Assembly (NCBI GenBank): GCA_002633005.1
Contig: NMRA01000213.1
Coordinates: 236,580-300,579 of the forward strand
Reading direction: 5' to 3'
Origin: Phoronis australis
Lineage: Eukaryota > Phoronida > Phoronidae
Length of the DNA stretch: 64,000 nt
Of the stretch, positions 1 through 13,182 are shown one piece after another. The notes beneath the pieces are model-generated. The model made no database searches. It was not told where the DNA came from and was given only the letters and a program-made list of their open reading frames with translations. The translations under genes were made by a program, and so were the position numbers. Numbering within the stretch: the stretch's first letter is position 1; every line of letters starts with the position of its first letter.

Positions 1-2825
1 TAATCGGTGCTGACGAGACTCAAACATACATACATTACGGCTAGAAAGAGAAAATTTAGATATAAACAAAAGTCTCTTGAGGCTGTTTCATAACTTGAAC
101 GTTATGAGATGGACATGGTTCCGCCTTTGCCTCAACTACAGAGCTCAAAGGGACACTCGCTGGTTCCCTGCGTGCCGCTAGGTGGTGCTGGCTGGGCTAA
201 GCACGCAGGGAACCAGCGAAAAAGGGACAATGTATCAGCGCCTCCTGTAGACCACTTACTGTAATGAATTAATCTAATTTTGTTCCTAACCGTAGAGACT
301 AGAAATGATTTCTAGGCTTGGTCAGACCTAATCGTACCTCAGACTAGGCCCATTAATTTACTTGACACGGCGGGTTAGTTAGACTTTCAGTTGCAGGCAG
401 AGTGACCCTCAGAGGAATACCACTTCTATTTTCAATTCAAAGAAGGATAAGACGTGGTTATAGAAGAGAAAAAAGGCCCTTGAAGAAAGTCGATGTTTTT
501 AACACCACAATAGGGTTCATAGTGGCTTCGGTCAATGGATTTCAGCGAGAAAGACGTGAAAGTGTACCTAGCGTGGGCATTAAAGGTTCATTAGCAAGCA
601 GCCAAGAGAGAGCGATCAATGGAACAGCCAATGTCCCAATATTAATTACAAGTGAAGTCCAACCATGCCCATTTAGTGCTGAGTGTCGAACAATGTCTGC
701 AAATCACGACGACACTAACTGATTAACATGTATCATCCCTGTGCAACTCCATCTTATACACAGGATCAACTTTAAAAGCGTCCCAGTGATTATTCACCTA
801 ATTCAGTGGCCAAGAACACACCACTGAGCTTTGCATGCCCGCGCTCGATTGAGGAATTATATAAAAAGTCGAATAGGACATACGACGAGAGGCAGATCAA
901 GCGTTCACAATGGCGTCCTATCTGCCAGCTAGCTATTAGTTAGCCTAACATTAAATGCAAATGCTACTATTCTGACCAATCACGTGCGACCATCCGCAAA
1001 TCTCGTCAGTGAAATATAGGCTTCGGTATGCAGGCAGATCCGCCGTCGAATGAATGTTGACATGAGCATTTCTTCAGACGACAGATCAGAGCTCCGATTT
1101 GCCTTCTGAACGTCATACAAATTTGAGTTTTTTTTCTTCGAGACAAGCCAAGTTTATGTGAATTATCGCTTGCGTCAGAGTAGGTGAACATCTATGTTGG
1201 GAAAACACCAGGTCGTTATCATCGGAGGCACGTGACTAAGACCACGTGACTTCGATGAACAACGCAAATTGTTATTGTTTCGCTGCCGATCAAAGAAATT
1301 AACGACACTTGAAACAGTGAAACCGATATTTTTATTCATGGATACGCGTGCCGCTCAAGTAATTAGGCAACGTTTTGCTGATCACGAATAATTAACGATA
1401 AAACATTTCTTGCCACAAAAATAGGACATTGCATGAGACTTTTACCGTGGAAATCAAAATCCAAGCTATTGTTGAATTTTTGCATTAATTTTGTCCTCTA
1501 TTTTACGTCATATTATTCTAAGAGTACTGAACGCCGCATGTTGAGAAAATCGGCCAGCAAACCAAGCATTTTAAAAACAATTCCCTGACTACGTAGTGCA
1601 TCGGTTAAGGTAAATAAAACAAGCCGATGCGACTATCTGAAGTTTAATCCATGATGCCCATTTACGAATGCGAATGATCCACCGGTTCTGGTGTCATCGT
1701 CACAGTTGCCAGTCACTTGGATGTAGTTTTGAATTATGCACTAATGTAGAGAACTCGCGTCGCTCCATATGAACGACTCGGTGTTCACTTCACAGTGTAT
1801 ACGCAACATTTCTATAAGTTGGACAACGATCCTTACACCGACAACTGGCAATTTGATTGGCAGGTCAGTGTAGACTTGGATATAAAACAGTGAAAAACAG
1901 ATTCATCGGTCATATTAGGTGATGTCAAACCCATTAGACGCTCAAGTAAATCACCTATAGACACATGAACCAATATCGCACTCACAACCGAGCCACCGGT
2001 AGCCGCAAGACATGCATATGGTATTTTACGCTAATAGAAGGTTAATTGCGCGGTCTAATACACTGCGCAGTCCCAGTCGCCATTCAAAGATCTGGTTTTA
2101 GTTAGGACGTTCTAGCATACAGCACTTGACAGGGGCATTGACTCAGAAGTCGGCAGTTATGAAATACGTCTCTCTGCCAATCAAAAATTGTGTAAGATTA
2201 CCACGGTGAATATTTGGAATACACTTCCTCTGCTCAGGACTGTCATCTTGATAGGCGAAATGTAAACATTTACTTGACGACGTAAATAGTCCTACGATCA
2301 TTGCTCGCGTTCATTTGCAGCTATTTAAGTCAATGTGAAATTAAACACGTTAAAGTAACTCTCATCGATACGAAAGGTATAGATAAAAAGATACACAACA
2401 TTTAACGTATACAGACAGTAAAATCAAATAAAAACCCAAGACTATGAAACTGTTCCCTGAATTTTGTAACTGTTATGCTCGCCTGTTTTCTTTCTTGTGA
2501 TCAATTAGTTTTAAATTAGCGACAACACGTGCATTTTATACATTCATCACAAACACAACTTTAAAAAACATATCTCCAACCATATCGAGCTCTTACAATA
2601 GCACGAACGATGGCACAATATATAGCTTTTACAATGGACTATTTTGAAAGATTTGTTTGCATAATTACGTGAAATAATGCAGACTACAAGAGACAGTGAC
2701 TCTTTTTATCAGCAACTTCTGTCCTGCTTGCAAAGGTAACTGAAAAATGTAATTTGAACACAGGTTCCATTTTAGGTACCATAAAGAGCATTTCAAATTA
2801 AGCTGACAATCCAAAAAATACTTAC
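1..2825 (-). other. Islet intron downstream of the LIM2 exon (partial)
   Basis: The donor at 2825 opens an intron that runs off the left edge. I looked on the minus strand for the homeodomain recognition helix (WFQNKR) and saw no match, so the homeodomain exon lies at least 2.8 kb from the LIM2 exon. Apart from a short hairpin near 157-219 the stretch holds no recognisable gene or repeat. The open frames at 402-722 and 1006-1191 have no recognisable motif. Confidence 0.7.
157..219. repeat. 19-bp perfect hairpin with 25-nt loop
   Basis: TCGCTGGTTCCCTGCGTGC at 157-175 is exactly reverse-complemented at 201-219. The stem is GC-rich against AT-rich surroundings. It may be the remnant of a small inverted-repeat transposon or a structured RNA; the stem is shorter than a usual miRNA precursor and nothing else supports an RNA gene. 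Confidence 0.75.
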
Positions 2826-3109
2826 CGGCTAACTGCAGGCCAGAACCTAATCTGGGATCGTTGTTATTGTTATGCGGAGGTGTCATGTCACCGCCATTTT
2901 GGTGTGCCTGAGCACGCTCTACTACATCGTGGTCCGCCTTACAAAATAGTCCATCCTCCCTGAGCGCAAACTCATCTCCTGGAATTAATTGTCGACTGCA
3001 TGCGACGCACCGAAAACAGTCTATGTGATATATTTTTGTACGAGCTCTCATGACAAAGTCATTTTTGTTAAATCCCAGATTGCACTTCGCACACTTCGTT
3101 CCAAATAAT
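2826..3109 (-). CDS. isl1: Islet-family LIM-homeobox gene, exon encoding LIM domain 2
   Basis: Internal exon on the minus strand. It is bounded by a good acceptor (TTTTATGTTTTCAG at its high end) and a donor (G|GTAAGT at its low end). The first base completes an Arg codon begun in the LIM1 exon; 94 full codons follow and the last base opens the next codon. All eight zinc ligands of LIM2 are present, counting from the first full codon: C6, C9, H28, C31, C34, C37, C56 and D59. The run [17 protein letters not shown] and the HDVVERA that follows are diagnostic of Islet proteins. After LIM2 comes a polar linker with an Asn run (HNNNN), diverged from vertebrate linkers. Islet proteins are nuclear factors acting in motor neuron, pharyngeal/cardiac and endocrine specification; LIM2 belongs to the LIM pair that binds LDB/NLI cofactors. 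The homeodomain exon is not downstream in this window. Orthology is confident; a single invertebrate Islet may be pre-duplication, so the symbol is approximate. Confidence 0.95.
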
Positions 3110-4618
3110 CTGAAAACATAAAAATATTCATTTGACTTTAATTGCGAGAAAAGTGGGTCGACAGCCCGACCCCGATTGGTAGTGAAATCACTCAATCTAG
3201 AATTGTTACTTCGCAACCGAGCTAATGAGAGGTTAAGTACGGCGCGTTCATTGAAACAGGTTATTAGTCACTGTAAGCATGATTTCAGTTCGATTTAGCT
3301 TGTCGCTTTTCGTTTACAAAATGTCATTGATCAAGGCAATGTCATCTTTTGTTGAGTGAAAAATCAATTTACAACCACACGATGTCAAAATATCTCGAAC
3401 GGATTGGAAACCGTGTTAAAACGACTCGGAGGAATACACGGAAATAGATTTTTATCTCACTGACGTCTTTATAGTTTTACAGTTTATTACCAAGTCATTT
3501 GTCTTCATGAACGAATAATGCGGAAGTTTGATTTTTTGTTAAACTGGACAGCAATCCCAGGTGGACATCTTGTGAAAACAATTCATTGCATCTACGTGTC
3601 TCTACCGTTTTCGTTCTTCGGGGCAATGTTTGCTCATAATCCATTTTCAAATTACCTTCAACTTTTCTCTTTCAACGGCAGAACATTTGTTGAATGCAAT
3701 GCATGAATCCGATTTTCCGATATTTTTAGTTCGCACTGAAACCAGTAAAATCCTTACGAAAAACACCGAGTGAAAAAATCAAAACGCGCAACAAAAACAC
3801 CGATAAAACAGACTTTGATTTACAGTAGCCTGCTCAAAAGCACACTTGATTTCACACCTGAACTTTCATGATAGGTTCGATCAAGTTTGTGCTTTTTCTA
3901 GGTGGAAGTCTGTTTGTTCGCGGTAAACACTACATGGCTAATATGACATTAATGACTGGAACTAATCAACTAATGGAAGTGAGCCTAACTCCGGGCCGCA
4001 GTCTTTGAAACGCCAACTGGAACGCAATTAAAAATTGAAATTAACCGCAAGTTACGACAGGTTAATAACGCTAAAGATAAAATAATATGTTGTTTACTTC
4101 TGTTTGGAATTTTTTAATTACGCGAATTCAAACTGACACGACAGAGTAGCCAACTCGGAGACATTGCGAACTACAGAATATTTGTTATTTACAGATATCG
4201 GGATTGACGGGAAATTTACTCCTGACCTCTAAGCTATAAAAAGCGTGGTAGTCATAATTCTCCAACTTCCCTCCCAGTGGCCCCTCGCCCATCGACAAAA
4301 CCGTTCAGAGGTCCCTGTGACGACGAGATGGGTTTTGTTTTTTGAGACCTCAAAGACCTGTCCATATCTATCGATTTTTCGCTATAAGACTTTGTAATCG
4401 GTTATCGTATTCGACTAGAGACTGCCCACCTCTAAGCACAGGATCCACGTTTTGACACAAAGGAGATTTTTAGTCCAATATTGGTTTTACCGCTTGGTGA
4501 GATTCGGAAAATGCATACGGTACATGTAAGCTGGAGACGGAGCAATCTTTGAGTGAACTCAAATTGTTCATACTGAAGTTTTCGAGCTAAAAGGCGTGTA
4601 CGATTTTAGTCCAATTGT

Positions 4619-4696
4619 CGAGTGATTCAAGAGAAGTCGCGAACGACTTCTGGACAAATCCGTTCCGACTGTCGTAAACGACTTTTGAACCACTCG
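4619..4696. repeat. Imperfect inverted repeat
   Basis: The left arm 4619-4647 (CGAGTGATTCAAGAGAAGTCG and on) pairs with the right arm 4671-4696, whose reverse complement reads CGAGTGGTTCAAAAGTCG and on. There are several mismatches and a small gap. It is probably an old inverted-repeat fragment. Confidence 0.5.
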
Positions 4697-5027
4697 AATT
4701 AGTCGAATACGTGCCTGATGTTTCTAGAGCACTGTGGTATTGCTACATGGGAACATTCACGGTTCGCCTCAGTGCAGGATTTGTTGATACGTCAGCTAAC
4801 CCGTCCACACCATTTCCACTAGGTCTCGACTAAAAATAACGGACTGCGATCTCCTAAGTCGAGTGAAAGTCTAGAGTAAAATCAGGCGTGCTTTATATCA
4901 GAACAAAAAGTACAAGGTTTTCGATGAAAATGTCGACTGGGAATGTTTTTCTACACAAGCACTCCGATTAGTCGCACATGAAAAATAGGGGGTTTTAAGA
5001 GGTAGTTTTTAAATTATTAAAATAGCT

Positions 5028-5067
5028 TAATAATAACAACAACAACAACGAAAACAACAACAACAAC

Positions 5068-5108
<41 letters not shown>
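5028..5108. repeat. Compound (AAC)n/(AAT)n microsatellite
   Basis: Runs of AAC units pass into about a dozen AAT units inside the Islet intron. Confidence 0.95.
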
Positions 5109-8100
5109 CAATAGTGATAGTAATAACTCTACGGTGGATGTCACAAATACCACGTGATTTCTATGGCTGTCACGAGTAGTTCGCGTTACAGAACGGGCCC
5201 CTGGTCTGACTTTCAGCCGTGTTTTTTCATCAGTTCTAGACGCTTAATTGTTGACACAATGAAAAAACTTTAAAAGATACACCGTGTGGACATTTAACAC
5301 GTTACTCATTGTGGCGATGTTTTAGTAATCGCTCAAAACTGTGTCGAGTGCAGTTGTCGCTCGAAGATAGCCGAGGCAGTGGATAAGCGCCGCGCGAGAC
5401 ACCATGGATGAGTCAATCGACCACGAACTACAGGAAAGAAGGCAAAGTTTTGGGATAACGCTTTTTAAATAAAACGAAATCACCGGAATAAACACCGGCG
5501 ACTGTTTCCAAATGCACGCGGTAATCCATAGCGGGAGAAAAAGGCATTGGTGGATGCAGGATGTCGTGAGGCGAGGAGGCAACCACAAAGGTAAAACCTA
5601 TCCGGAGACAGAAGCCCTCAACATAGAACTGATAAATGGAGCGTAACTGTATTTACATACTTGGTTGTTATTATTTTTGTTGTCAATCTTCGTCATTTCG
5701 CAACTTATTGTAACTGTGTACAGAGCAACGCGAAAGAAAACTGAGCAGAAACTACACAAAAGGTTTTAAACATGAAAAATATGTGTAAACTAGAAGTCCG
5801 CCTGTTCGACGATTCTCTTGAGAAAGGTTAATCTATGGGTTGCGCTTTGTGTCAGTCTTCCGGTATGCATGTCTTGTCTTCAAAATACCATTTCGAATAA
5901 CATGGATATTATTTTTCAACGTTTAAATCACGGCAAACGTAGCAAGATCAAGAAATGTTACGCAACTTCTTTGCATAGAATTAGCTGCCAATTGGATTCT
6001 AGATCAACACCAGGTCATGAAATCAATAAACGTGTGTGTTTTTGTTTTGTTTAAACATCCGCCACGGTTTCAATAGGCGCGTTAGAATTCTTTATCACCT
6101 ACCAACTATAAGAACTAGATTTAAGAATGGTTGATCGATAAATGGACAAACGTCAAAACACACACCTTAGACATCTACTCTAGAGATACCGCTAACTGGA
6201 CTACTGTAACACCGTGAAACACCCTCTTGTGCGCCAATTAGAGAAATTGTCACAAAATGGGAGTTTAGTTTTCAAATATTTCATCTTTTAATTTTATAAG
6301 GACATGTCATAAAGAGAAGTTCACATGAAGGAATTCCGCAAAAAATGTAAAGAATCACAAAATATGTCGCCGCTTACATGCTGGAATATCTCGAATCAAT
6401 GTTACAAATAACGGCATATAGAAATTTATTGATAATTTCGGTGTCCACCATAAAAGAAACTAATATCAAACCCTTCCAATGTGACTTCTTATAAAAATGC
6501 AGCAAAGTATAAAACAAAAGAATTGCTGACGGATTTCAAAAAATTGTGTCTTGTACGAAACTGACAACGTCTTGTCAGAATCGTAGATTCATCTAAAATT
6601 ATTTTCGTCGTAACCATTATTCGAAGATGTGCAGTGCAAAAATAGCAAAAAGAGAAGATAACTAGACAAAGTAAATTGAACAAATAATGTGTTATATTCA
6701 AATTAATTTTGAGGCCAAAACTTCATTCTTTGCCAAACTCTGGAAATTTTATCTATAGGACTTTGCATTTATAAAGTTTACGCCTCTTACAAAAGCCAAA
6801 ACCGTCAGAGTATGCAATGAAATTATAATTGCAATTTCTTTATATTATGTTCCAAAGAGTTATGAATCTTCAATTTAGAATTTTTTCAAAATTACTGAAC
6901 GTGATAAGCATCAAGTCTACTCAGTCGTACAATGACCTCCGTAGTGGATGGTGAAGCACGGTGTCGACAACAGTTTTGCATTGTTCTGTCGTCTTAGGGC
7001 TTCGCATAATTCTGGCTAATGAGATTAACGTAATTAAATTTCGTTGTTTCTACAACGTATTGTTTCGTCCTAATGAAGTTAGATAGATACACAATTTCTT
7101 GTCTACCCGTGTTTAGCGCGTTGCGGCAGAATACGTGATTTTCACTGGTTCGCCGTTTTGTTAGGTACTTACGTGGCGAATACTGACATCAAAATACAGA
7201 CAGATTAACAGATAACTGGCGAGCAACTGAACTTATATCTTGTACCGTCGAGGTCTTCGATTTAACCCCACCATTCAATTGATGACTGTCTGCTGGCCTT
7301 TTCTTAGAGCGAAGACATATAATGTGCCATGCTTCGAAATATTTTTTAAAAATCTAGCAATTATATATACGTAGCAGCCGTTTTTCGGTAAAAAACAAGA
7401 GTCGCCTTTTTTGATTTCCAAACTTGAGATTTTTATCATAACTGCCAAAATATGTATGTTCTTCTAAGTTTCCATGAAGTTTTGTGCTTGTTTTATAAAA
7501 GAATACAAAAGGTTAATTCACTTTGAAATGAGAAGATTTTTACTTCTGAGAAAACATACGTTTATGATATTCGTTTCAACTCTCACTTACGACAAAGATC
7601 TTCAAAACATTACAATCACGCAGTGCTTAAAATCAATTAAAAGTTACGAAATCTAAACTGTCGTGTGTGAGAGTAGATTAGCATCATTTAATATTGTCAG
7701 ATTTTCAAAACTAATGATGGCAACTTCGTTATAGTCACGCATAGCGTGAAAAAATCGTTTCATTTGTCGATGCAAGATAAGACTTCAAGAAGGAAGATGA
7801 TTATCTCAAAATGATACCGAGGATTGTTGCTCAAACAACGTATTTTAGAACTCAGGAATAAGATTAATTTTTAGCTTAATTTAATTACTCTATACATGTG
7901 ACAAATTAGGAAAAATGTCAAAATAAAGACCCGACATTGCCTAACTACAGCTGGCGACTTTTCAACTCTCCACCATGCTCAAGACATAACAGCAACCATT
8001 TTAATATCAACTTCCTGTACCGATTGCTAGTTTCAGAATTACTATTTTATTACAAACTGTGCACGTGCATGTGAAACTGCGTATAACCCAGTACATGTAT

Positions 8101-8334
8101 CCCAGCTCAATATCTGTAATGTAGGAAATATTAGCTAAAATACGGCTTTCAACGGAAATCGTACAAATCCAAAAGTTACGTGAATCTGTTAAATAGTTAA
8201 TGGTTTAATTGTGCTATCCTGATGCTTGCACAGTGGAAATTGAACTCTATTTTTCCTTGTGTATTAAATTTAATCTTGATCAACGGATCTCTTAAAATTT
8301 AGAAAAAATAATAGTTTAAGCATTGGGAGCGATA

Positions 8335-8760
8335 TACGTAATTGGCCTCTCAATTTAGTTTAATTTTGCAGAACTAGTGGACAATAAGGACGCGCGGTAA
8401 TGCAATTAATCTGCGCGAAGTAGCTTTAAGTCAATTCAGCAACACTTGTGTTTATAATTCTATGTGAATTGACGAGTATAAATAATACATTTGATTTAGC
8501 GTGGAGATGGCGGCATTATCCGCCTCTGATTAGGGCTTTGGTAAGGAATATTAGACGACTTAGAACCAATTATTCTTGATTTAAATGAGAAGGAAGTGTA
8601 TCGGACCGGATTATTGTTCAGGGTTATTAAAATTAATCAGAGTGCGAGTCCCTAATTGTGGCGTGAATACAAATGAACCTGATTAAATTATCATTGCCAT
8701 CGCCATATTGTCTTTCCCATAAGGCACCGCGGGTTGCGGTGACCACTGAGATAATACAAC
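8335..8760. promoter_or_regulatory. Candidate intronic enhancer (homeodomain-site-rich)
   Basis: This block in the LIM1-LIM2 intron has many ATTA/TAAT cores, several in longer contexts such as TAATGCAATTAATC (POU/homeodomain-like), AAAATTAATCAG and GATTAAATTATC. It also holds the near-palindrome GGCGGCATTATCCGCC and a GCCATATTG run. It has no repeat structure and no open frame. Developmental-gene introns often hold such elements. This is an inference from composition only; conservation was not tested. Confidence 0.35.
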
Positions 8761-11700
8761 GAGTAATTTTTATAGCCAACAGCTTGACGTAGATTAAAGC
8801 ATACTAAAATGAAAATTACAGAACACGTTTAACAATTTCAATCGTGTCGATGGGCTTCAAACGAACGTGACTGGAACAGACATGGGCTATGGGCTGACGC
8901 ACAACTAGTCAATAATTCCGTAAAAATATTTTAAGTTTTTTAAACCAGATAAAAACGAAATAAAACTGGTATGGAAAAAAACAATCCTGTTGATTTTATA
9001 GCCCCTTGAATAGCAAAGGACTGTTATTGGCTGGAAACAGGTCTTCCCGTAATTTCAAAAAAATTAACACTAACACGCAACTAGGGCTGCATTTCGTAGA
9101 CGCAAGAAGGTCGCGAAAACGCAAAATCGCTCAGGATGGCGCCAAGCATTGCAGCAGAACCACGTAATACCAAAAGCTTTTCTCGCAAGTTTATTGCGTC
9201 TACTGAACACAACCCGGTTTCTTGAGGTTATGGTAACGACTTGTTCTGCATGAAACTCAGGCTCTACCGCGCCTCGCACGGCAAGAAGAAGCACTACTGC
9301 TACATTTAGTTTGAAATTATACATGTTCTTCCTCAGCCGTTTACTCTTGTATTTTCCTGAGAGAAGCCTGTTCATGCAATGGTATCGTGCGCAGTAGGCA
9401 TATAGGCATATTGTTCACCGTTCCCGGTACTGTAAACATCTTTAAATTTGTCGATGTTTTTCTTGCTCAATAGTTGTTTTGAGGTTCCTGATTTGTTTAT
9501 TTGTTTTCGTTAAGGACCCATGCAGCGATAATTGGGTCAAACCGAAAACGCAAACTTCGCATTGTCGCCGTAATCAAATATCTCCGTTCAGTCTTTTCTG
9601 TCATTATATCAGGGCTTGATGCAAGCGAGCACATGCTCTATCATACGAGTAGTAAAGTAGAAAATTTATTTTACTCGTACGACGCCGACGTCTGTTTGTT
9701 TTTGGTCGTCATTTTTAGGCGTGCAAATCTCGAAATACGAGTGCAGAATATGCCGTCACTCGTATTTTCCAGCAGGAATTTTCGCCTGTGTCGAGCGCTG
9801 CTGATGTGTAACTGGCAGAATTAAAAACAAAACAAAAGCATTCCTCCCTAAAATATGAATCAAAATATTGGTTTCGAAAGATGACACTGCATAAATATAT
9901 AATCACAAAACGGCATATTATCAAACTGTTGTGCAGTGACTGTTGAAAACTAACATGCAATAGGTTCCAAAAAGACACGCACCAGACGTTGCGACAAAAG
10001 CGTTTCACTTAAAAAACTCTTGATGACGTGTAACTCTTGAAGTGAACTCCTACCGCTAATGATGTATGGATTAATTTACGATATCAGTCGGGACGAATAA
10101 GTGATTTTATTCTTGAGTTACGTTTAGGTTATTACTTTACTTCGCATGGATAATACGTTGTTGAATGGGGGACAATAGGGGAGATAATTTAAGGGGTTGG
10201 AATGGCGGCTCGTTGTCAAAAGGTCTGGTAAATGGATCACTAAATATCGTGGTTGTCTCATTTTGAAGAAATTATGCACCGCTGATTGCCAGGCCTTGGC
10301 TCATTGCGGGTTTCACAAAAGATCCGCATGAAATGTCGAACGAAAAGACTGCTCAACAACGCTAGTAATTACCCCTATTGTGTGGCAAGCGATATAGGAA
10401 TAAACGCGGACAGCGGGAAAAGCAGGACGTATTTTAAGACGATTATATATTTGATGAGAATTTCGTCCTGTCTTTAAACGGTCCGGGATTGAATGATTCT
10501 AACGTCAAATTACCCAGATATGATAATTGTAGGCAATTTTCTGTACAAGAAGTGTTTGCGGTAAACCTGCGCTCGGCAATCGCACAACACCTTATTAACT
10601 TGGGTAGGGAAAGGCGGATCCGAATATAAGGCTTTGCATAGGTCGCAGGTGAACTTTTTAAAAATACTTTCTTTTAATTAATACAAAATTCGATAAATTG
10701 TATATGATACAGAGCTCCGACGTACGTTATGACAAAATTATGAAGAAAATTTAAATCGAAAATAGAATAGAAAGCATGCGAGAGTACAGGAATGAGCCAC
10801 GGTATTGCGTCCCCCAGATATCGTTATTACACTGAACCCACTCTGACTATAACTCCTCGAGACATCTCACATATTTTAAAGATTCTATTTTAGTTTCAGC
10901 TGCATATATCGTGCACCCGTCAACACTTCGCCCTCCGCGAAATTATTATTATGGTATAACAGAATGTTCCCTCTCTTTTTAAATTGAAACAGGCATTTGC
11001 TCGAGATCACTCCGAAAATCTAGCTGATCGTTCTTTTTCAACCTCTCTTGAAAACTTCATAAAATCCGTTGCTAACTGTTTAGCTAGACGAACGGTAGAT
11101 TACGAAAAATTACGTGAAATAAATTCAAATCATGACAAGTATGATTTATAATGGTTTCCATTTTACCTCAGTTATAACACGCTGTTTGATATTAGTAACA
11201 ACAACCAGGGAAGAACTTTACTTGACCGAACATGTTCGTATTTGTCCTAATCAACGGCTTACTTAATTAAGTGTATAACCGAAGAAAAATTGCCGTATTA
11301 AGGAGATGCTGTGCTTTACACAATTCGAACAGTAAAAATAAATTTACACAACTCGAGTGCGCTACCGTGTCAAAAAGCGAGCAGTCGTTTATTTTGCTCT
11401 CGGCGAATATTTCTTAAGCAAACACAACATCGGCTGCGCTATTGAAGGCATAAAAAACTATTGACTACCTTCTCTAGTTTTGTCACAGACGCTCCGAATC
11501 AAACAGTTGAATTTGACATTATGTCCATCACATTGTTAGCTTCGTGTCTTTTTTAGTGTATATAAACTCCGGCGGGGAGATATAGGGTTACCAGGCTTGA
11601 GAAACAAATAATCTTAATAAAGAAAACTAATTTGTTTAACTGCTATACAAAGTTTTCCCGTTACATCGACTTTATTGAACAAATGTATCTGACGTGGGTT

Positions 11701-12189
11701 AACAGCAGCAAGAGAAAGATCGCTAGGTAAAGACCGAAATTTTGATAAACGGATATTTGAGAAGGATTTGATTTAACCTATATAACGAAACGAATTCAAT
11801 TCTTTTACACGAACGCCTCTGACATACAAACTAATCAAAATATTTGCAATTATTATTTCACGTACAACCTCACACGAACTATCGTTGGCATAACATCACA
11901 GAAAATGGCGCTGAAATGAAAACATATCAGTTAATTGTTACGACCTGGGCCTTAAATGGCACGATGCAATATACGCGTACATTTACTACAGGCATTATAG
12001 GATTTCGTGAAAAACGTATGCGCGAATCGTTTATGCGATCTCCGTACACACTTTTTCTGCCAAAAACCCGCATGCGTGATATATATAGACATCGACAGAT
12101 TAGAGTTATCTCCCCATGCATTCCAAGTTTACGTCATAAGTGTTAGTTTGTGAAATTGACTATATGATCACCGAGGACTACTGGTTACG

Positions 12190-12312
12190 ATTCCTAATCC
12201 TTGGCTCGAGGCTCATTGGATAATGGTGATTATGAATCGCAGGCGAGAAGGCGGATTAGTCCCGATGTTATAGGCGACTTGTAACTCTGGATGCTCCGGT
12301 ATCTGATTAGGC
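12190..12312. promoter_or_regulatory. Candidate regulatory element with K50 homeodomain (TAATCC-type) sites
   Basis: Within about 120 bp there are TAATCC at 12195-12200, its reverse GGATTA at 12253-12258, GATTAG near 12304 and several TAAT/ATTA cores (GGATAATGGTGATTATG). TAATCC is the preferred site of Otx/Pitx/Gsc-type homeodomains. It lies about 0.7 kb downstream of the LIM1 exon in the gene's direction. Support is motif density alone. Confidence 0.3.
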
Positions 12313-12992
12313 TAATACTATAGAAACACACCACGGCAGTCTCGGCAAGAGAATCCGATGCTTTTTAATGTCCTGCACTGGATAAAATGCTCCCCTTCAC
12401 TTTAAGAAAGGCACATTTCCAGATACAATAAAACTATGGACGAGAAATTCATGAGACACTCCGGGACAAAATGCACATCCCGCTTGTGCACACTTTTTAT
12501 ACGTTTCTAACTATGACAGTTACTACTGTATGAAACTGAAATCAGTGGATGACTCTACCTCAGGGTGGTCTCAGTGCGAGATCTTTTCATATTAAACCAA
12601 ACATCCGAACCTAGCATCCGTATCTACTATCTGCGTGTTACATGTTTAACGACAGTTTTAACGTTTTCGAAATGTTTGACCGCATCAAGGGTGAGTCCCA
12701 ACTCTTTATCAACCTAGTTATCAATAGCTGAGATGACAGGCTCTCAAATAAGGTGATAAACGTCTCGCTATTATCGCCAATTTATTGATGAAGGCAGCGC
12801 TTACTTGACATTACGCCTTTTGAAAGAGAGAAGTGAAATTCTAATTTACTAAGACAGTGTTTGTAGTCAAACAAAATTCTTTACGTGCACAGCAAACTAC
12901 TTTCCATAAAGCAATTCTGCACTTTATTGCGGATCGTTTGCACCCATGTGTACGCAGATTCATGTGCACGGAAGGACGTGCTTAACACTCAC

Positions 12993-13182
12993 CTCACGTA
13001 ATCTCGTTTACAATACGTTTTTCCCTCACGTACGAAGCACGTGCAAGTTTCGTCAAGAAACTGGTTGCAATCGGCGCATTTGAGACAGGCGGCGTGCCAT
13101 TCTAAATCTGGAGCGACACGAAGAATGAACTGGTCTTGAATCTGAGATCCACATCCAACGCACATTGACAGCCGCCTTTTCT
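12993..13182 (-). CDS. isl1: Islet-family LIM-homeobox gene, exon encoding LIM domain 1
   Basis: Minus-strand exon reading [18 protein letters not shown] onward for 62 complete codons. The LIM1 ligands are all present: C7, C10, H29, C32, C35, C38, C57 and D60. The exon ends GTG-AG followed by the donor GTGAGT; the two spare bases join the A that opens the LIM2 exon to make Arg, giving the junction RDYV-R-LFGTKC, the expected spacing between LIM1 and LIM2 in Islet. The acceptor is TTCCAG|AG at 13182; an alternative AG two bases on (exon start 13180) would break the phase unless the upstream exon differs. The preceding polypyrimidine tract is weak. The basic KRR before the first zinc ligand matches the position of the basic stretch in known Islet proteins. 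The upstream exon with the start codon was not found. Confidence 0.95.

Larger units (their letters stand above)
3110..12992 (-). other. Islet intron between the LIM1 and LIM2 exons
   Basis: About 9.9 kb between two exons whose phases match. It is low in recognisable transposons compared with the right half of the window. It holds a microsatellite, an imperfect inverted repeat near 4.6 kb, and two stretches rich in homeodomain-type sites (annotated separately). The open frames inside (for example 5818-6054, 9070-9375, 9501-9824, 11844-12146) show no recognisable motif or exon-like boundaries and are taken as chance. Confidence 0.85.

Noticed and set aside
402-722. 106-codon plus-strand ORF
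   Set aside because: No recognisable motif, no exon-like boundary; lies in an Islet intron on the opposite strand.
3836-3899. AAAAGCACA...TGTGCTTTTT imperfect hairpin
   Set aside because: Arms need mismatches and gaps; not better than chance in this composition.
5028-5108. CRISPR-like or structured repeat
   Set aside because: Plain trinucleotide microsatellite in an animal genome.
9501-9824. 107-codon plus-strand ORF
   Set aside because: No motif; composition looks random and it overlaps another frame on the opposite strand (9715-10008).
11844-12146. 100-codon plus-strand ORF with an overlapping minus-strand ORF
   Set aside because: Both are motif-free and intronic; mutual shadows.
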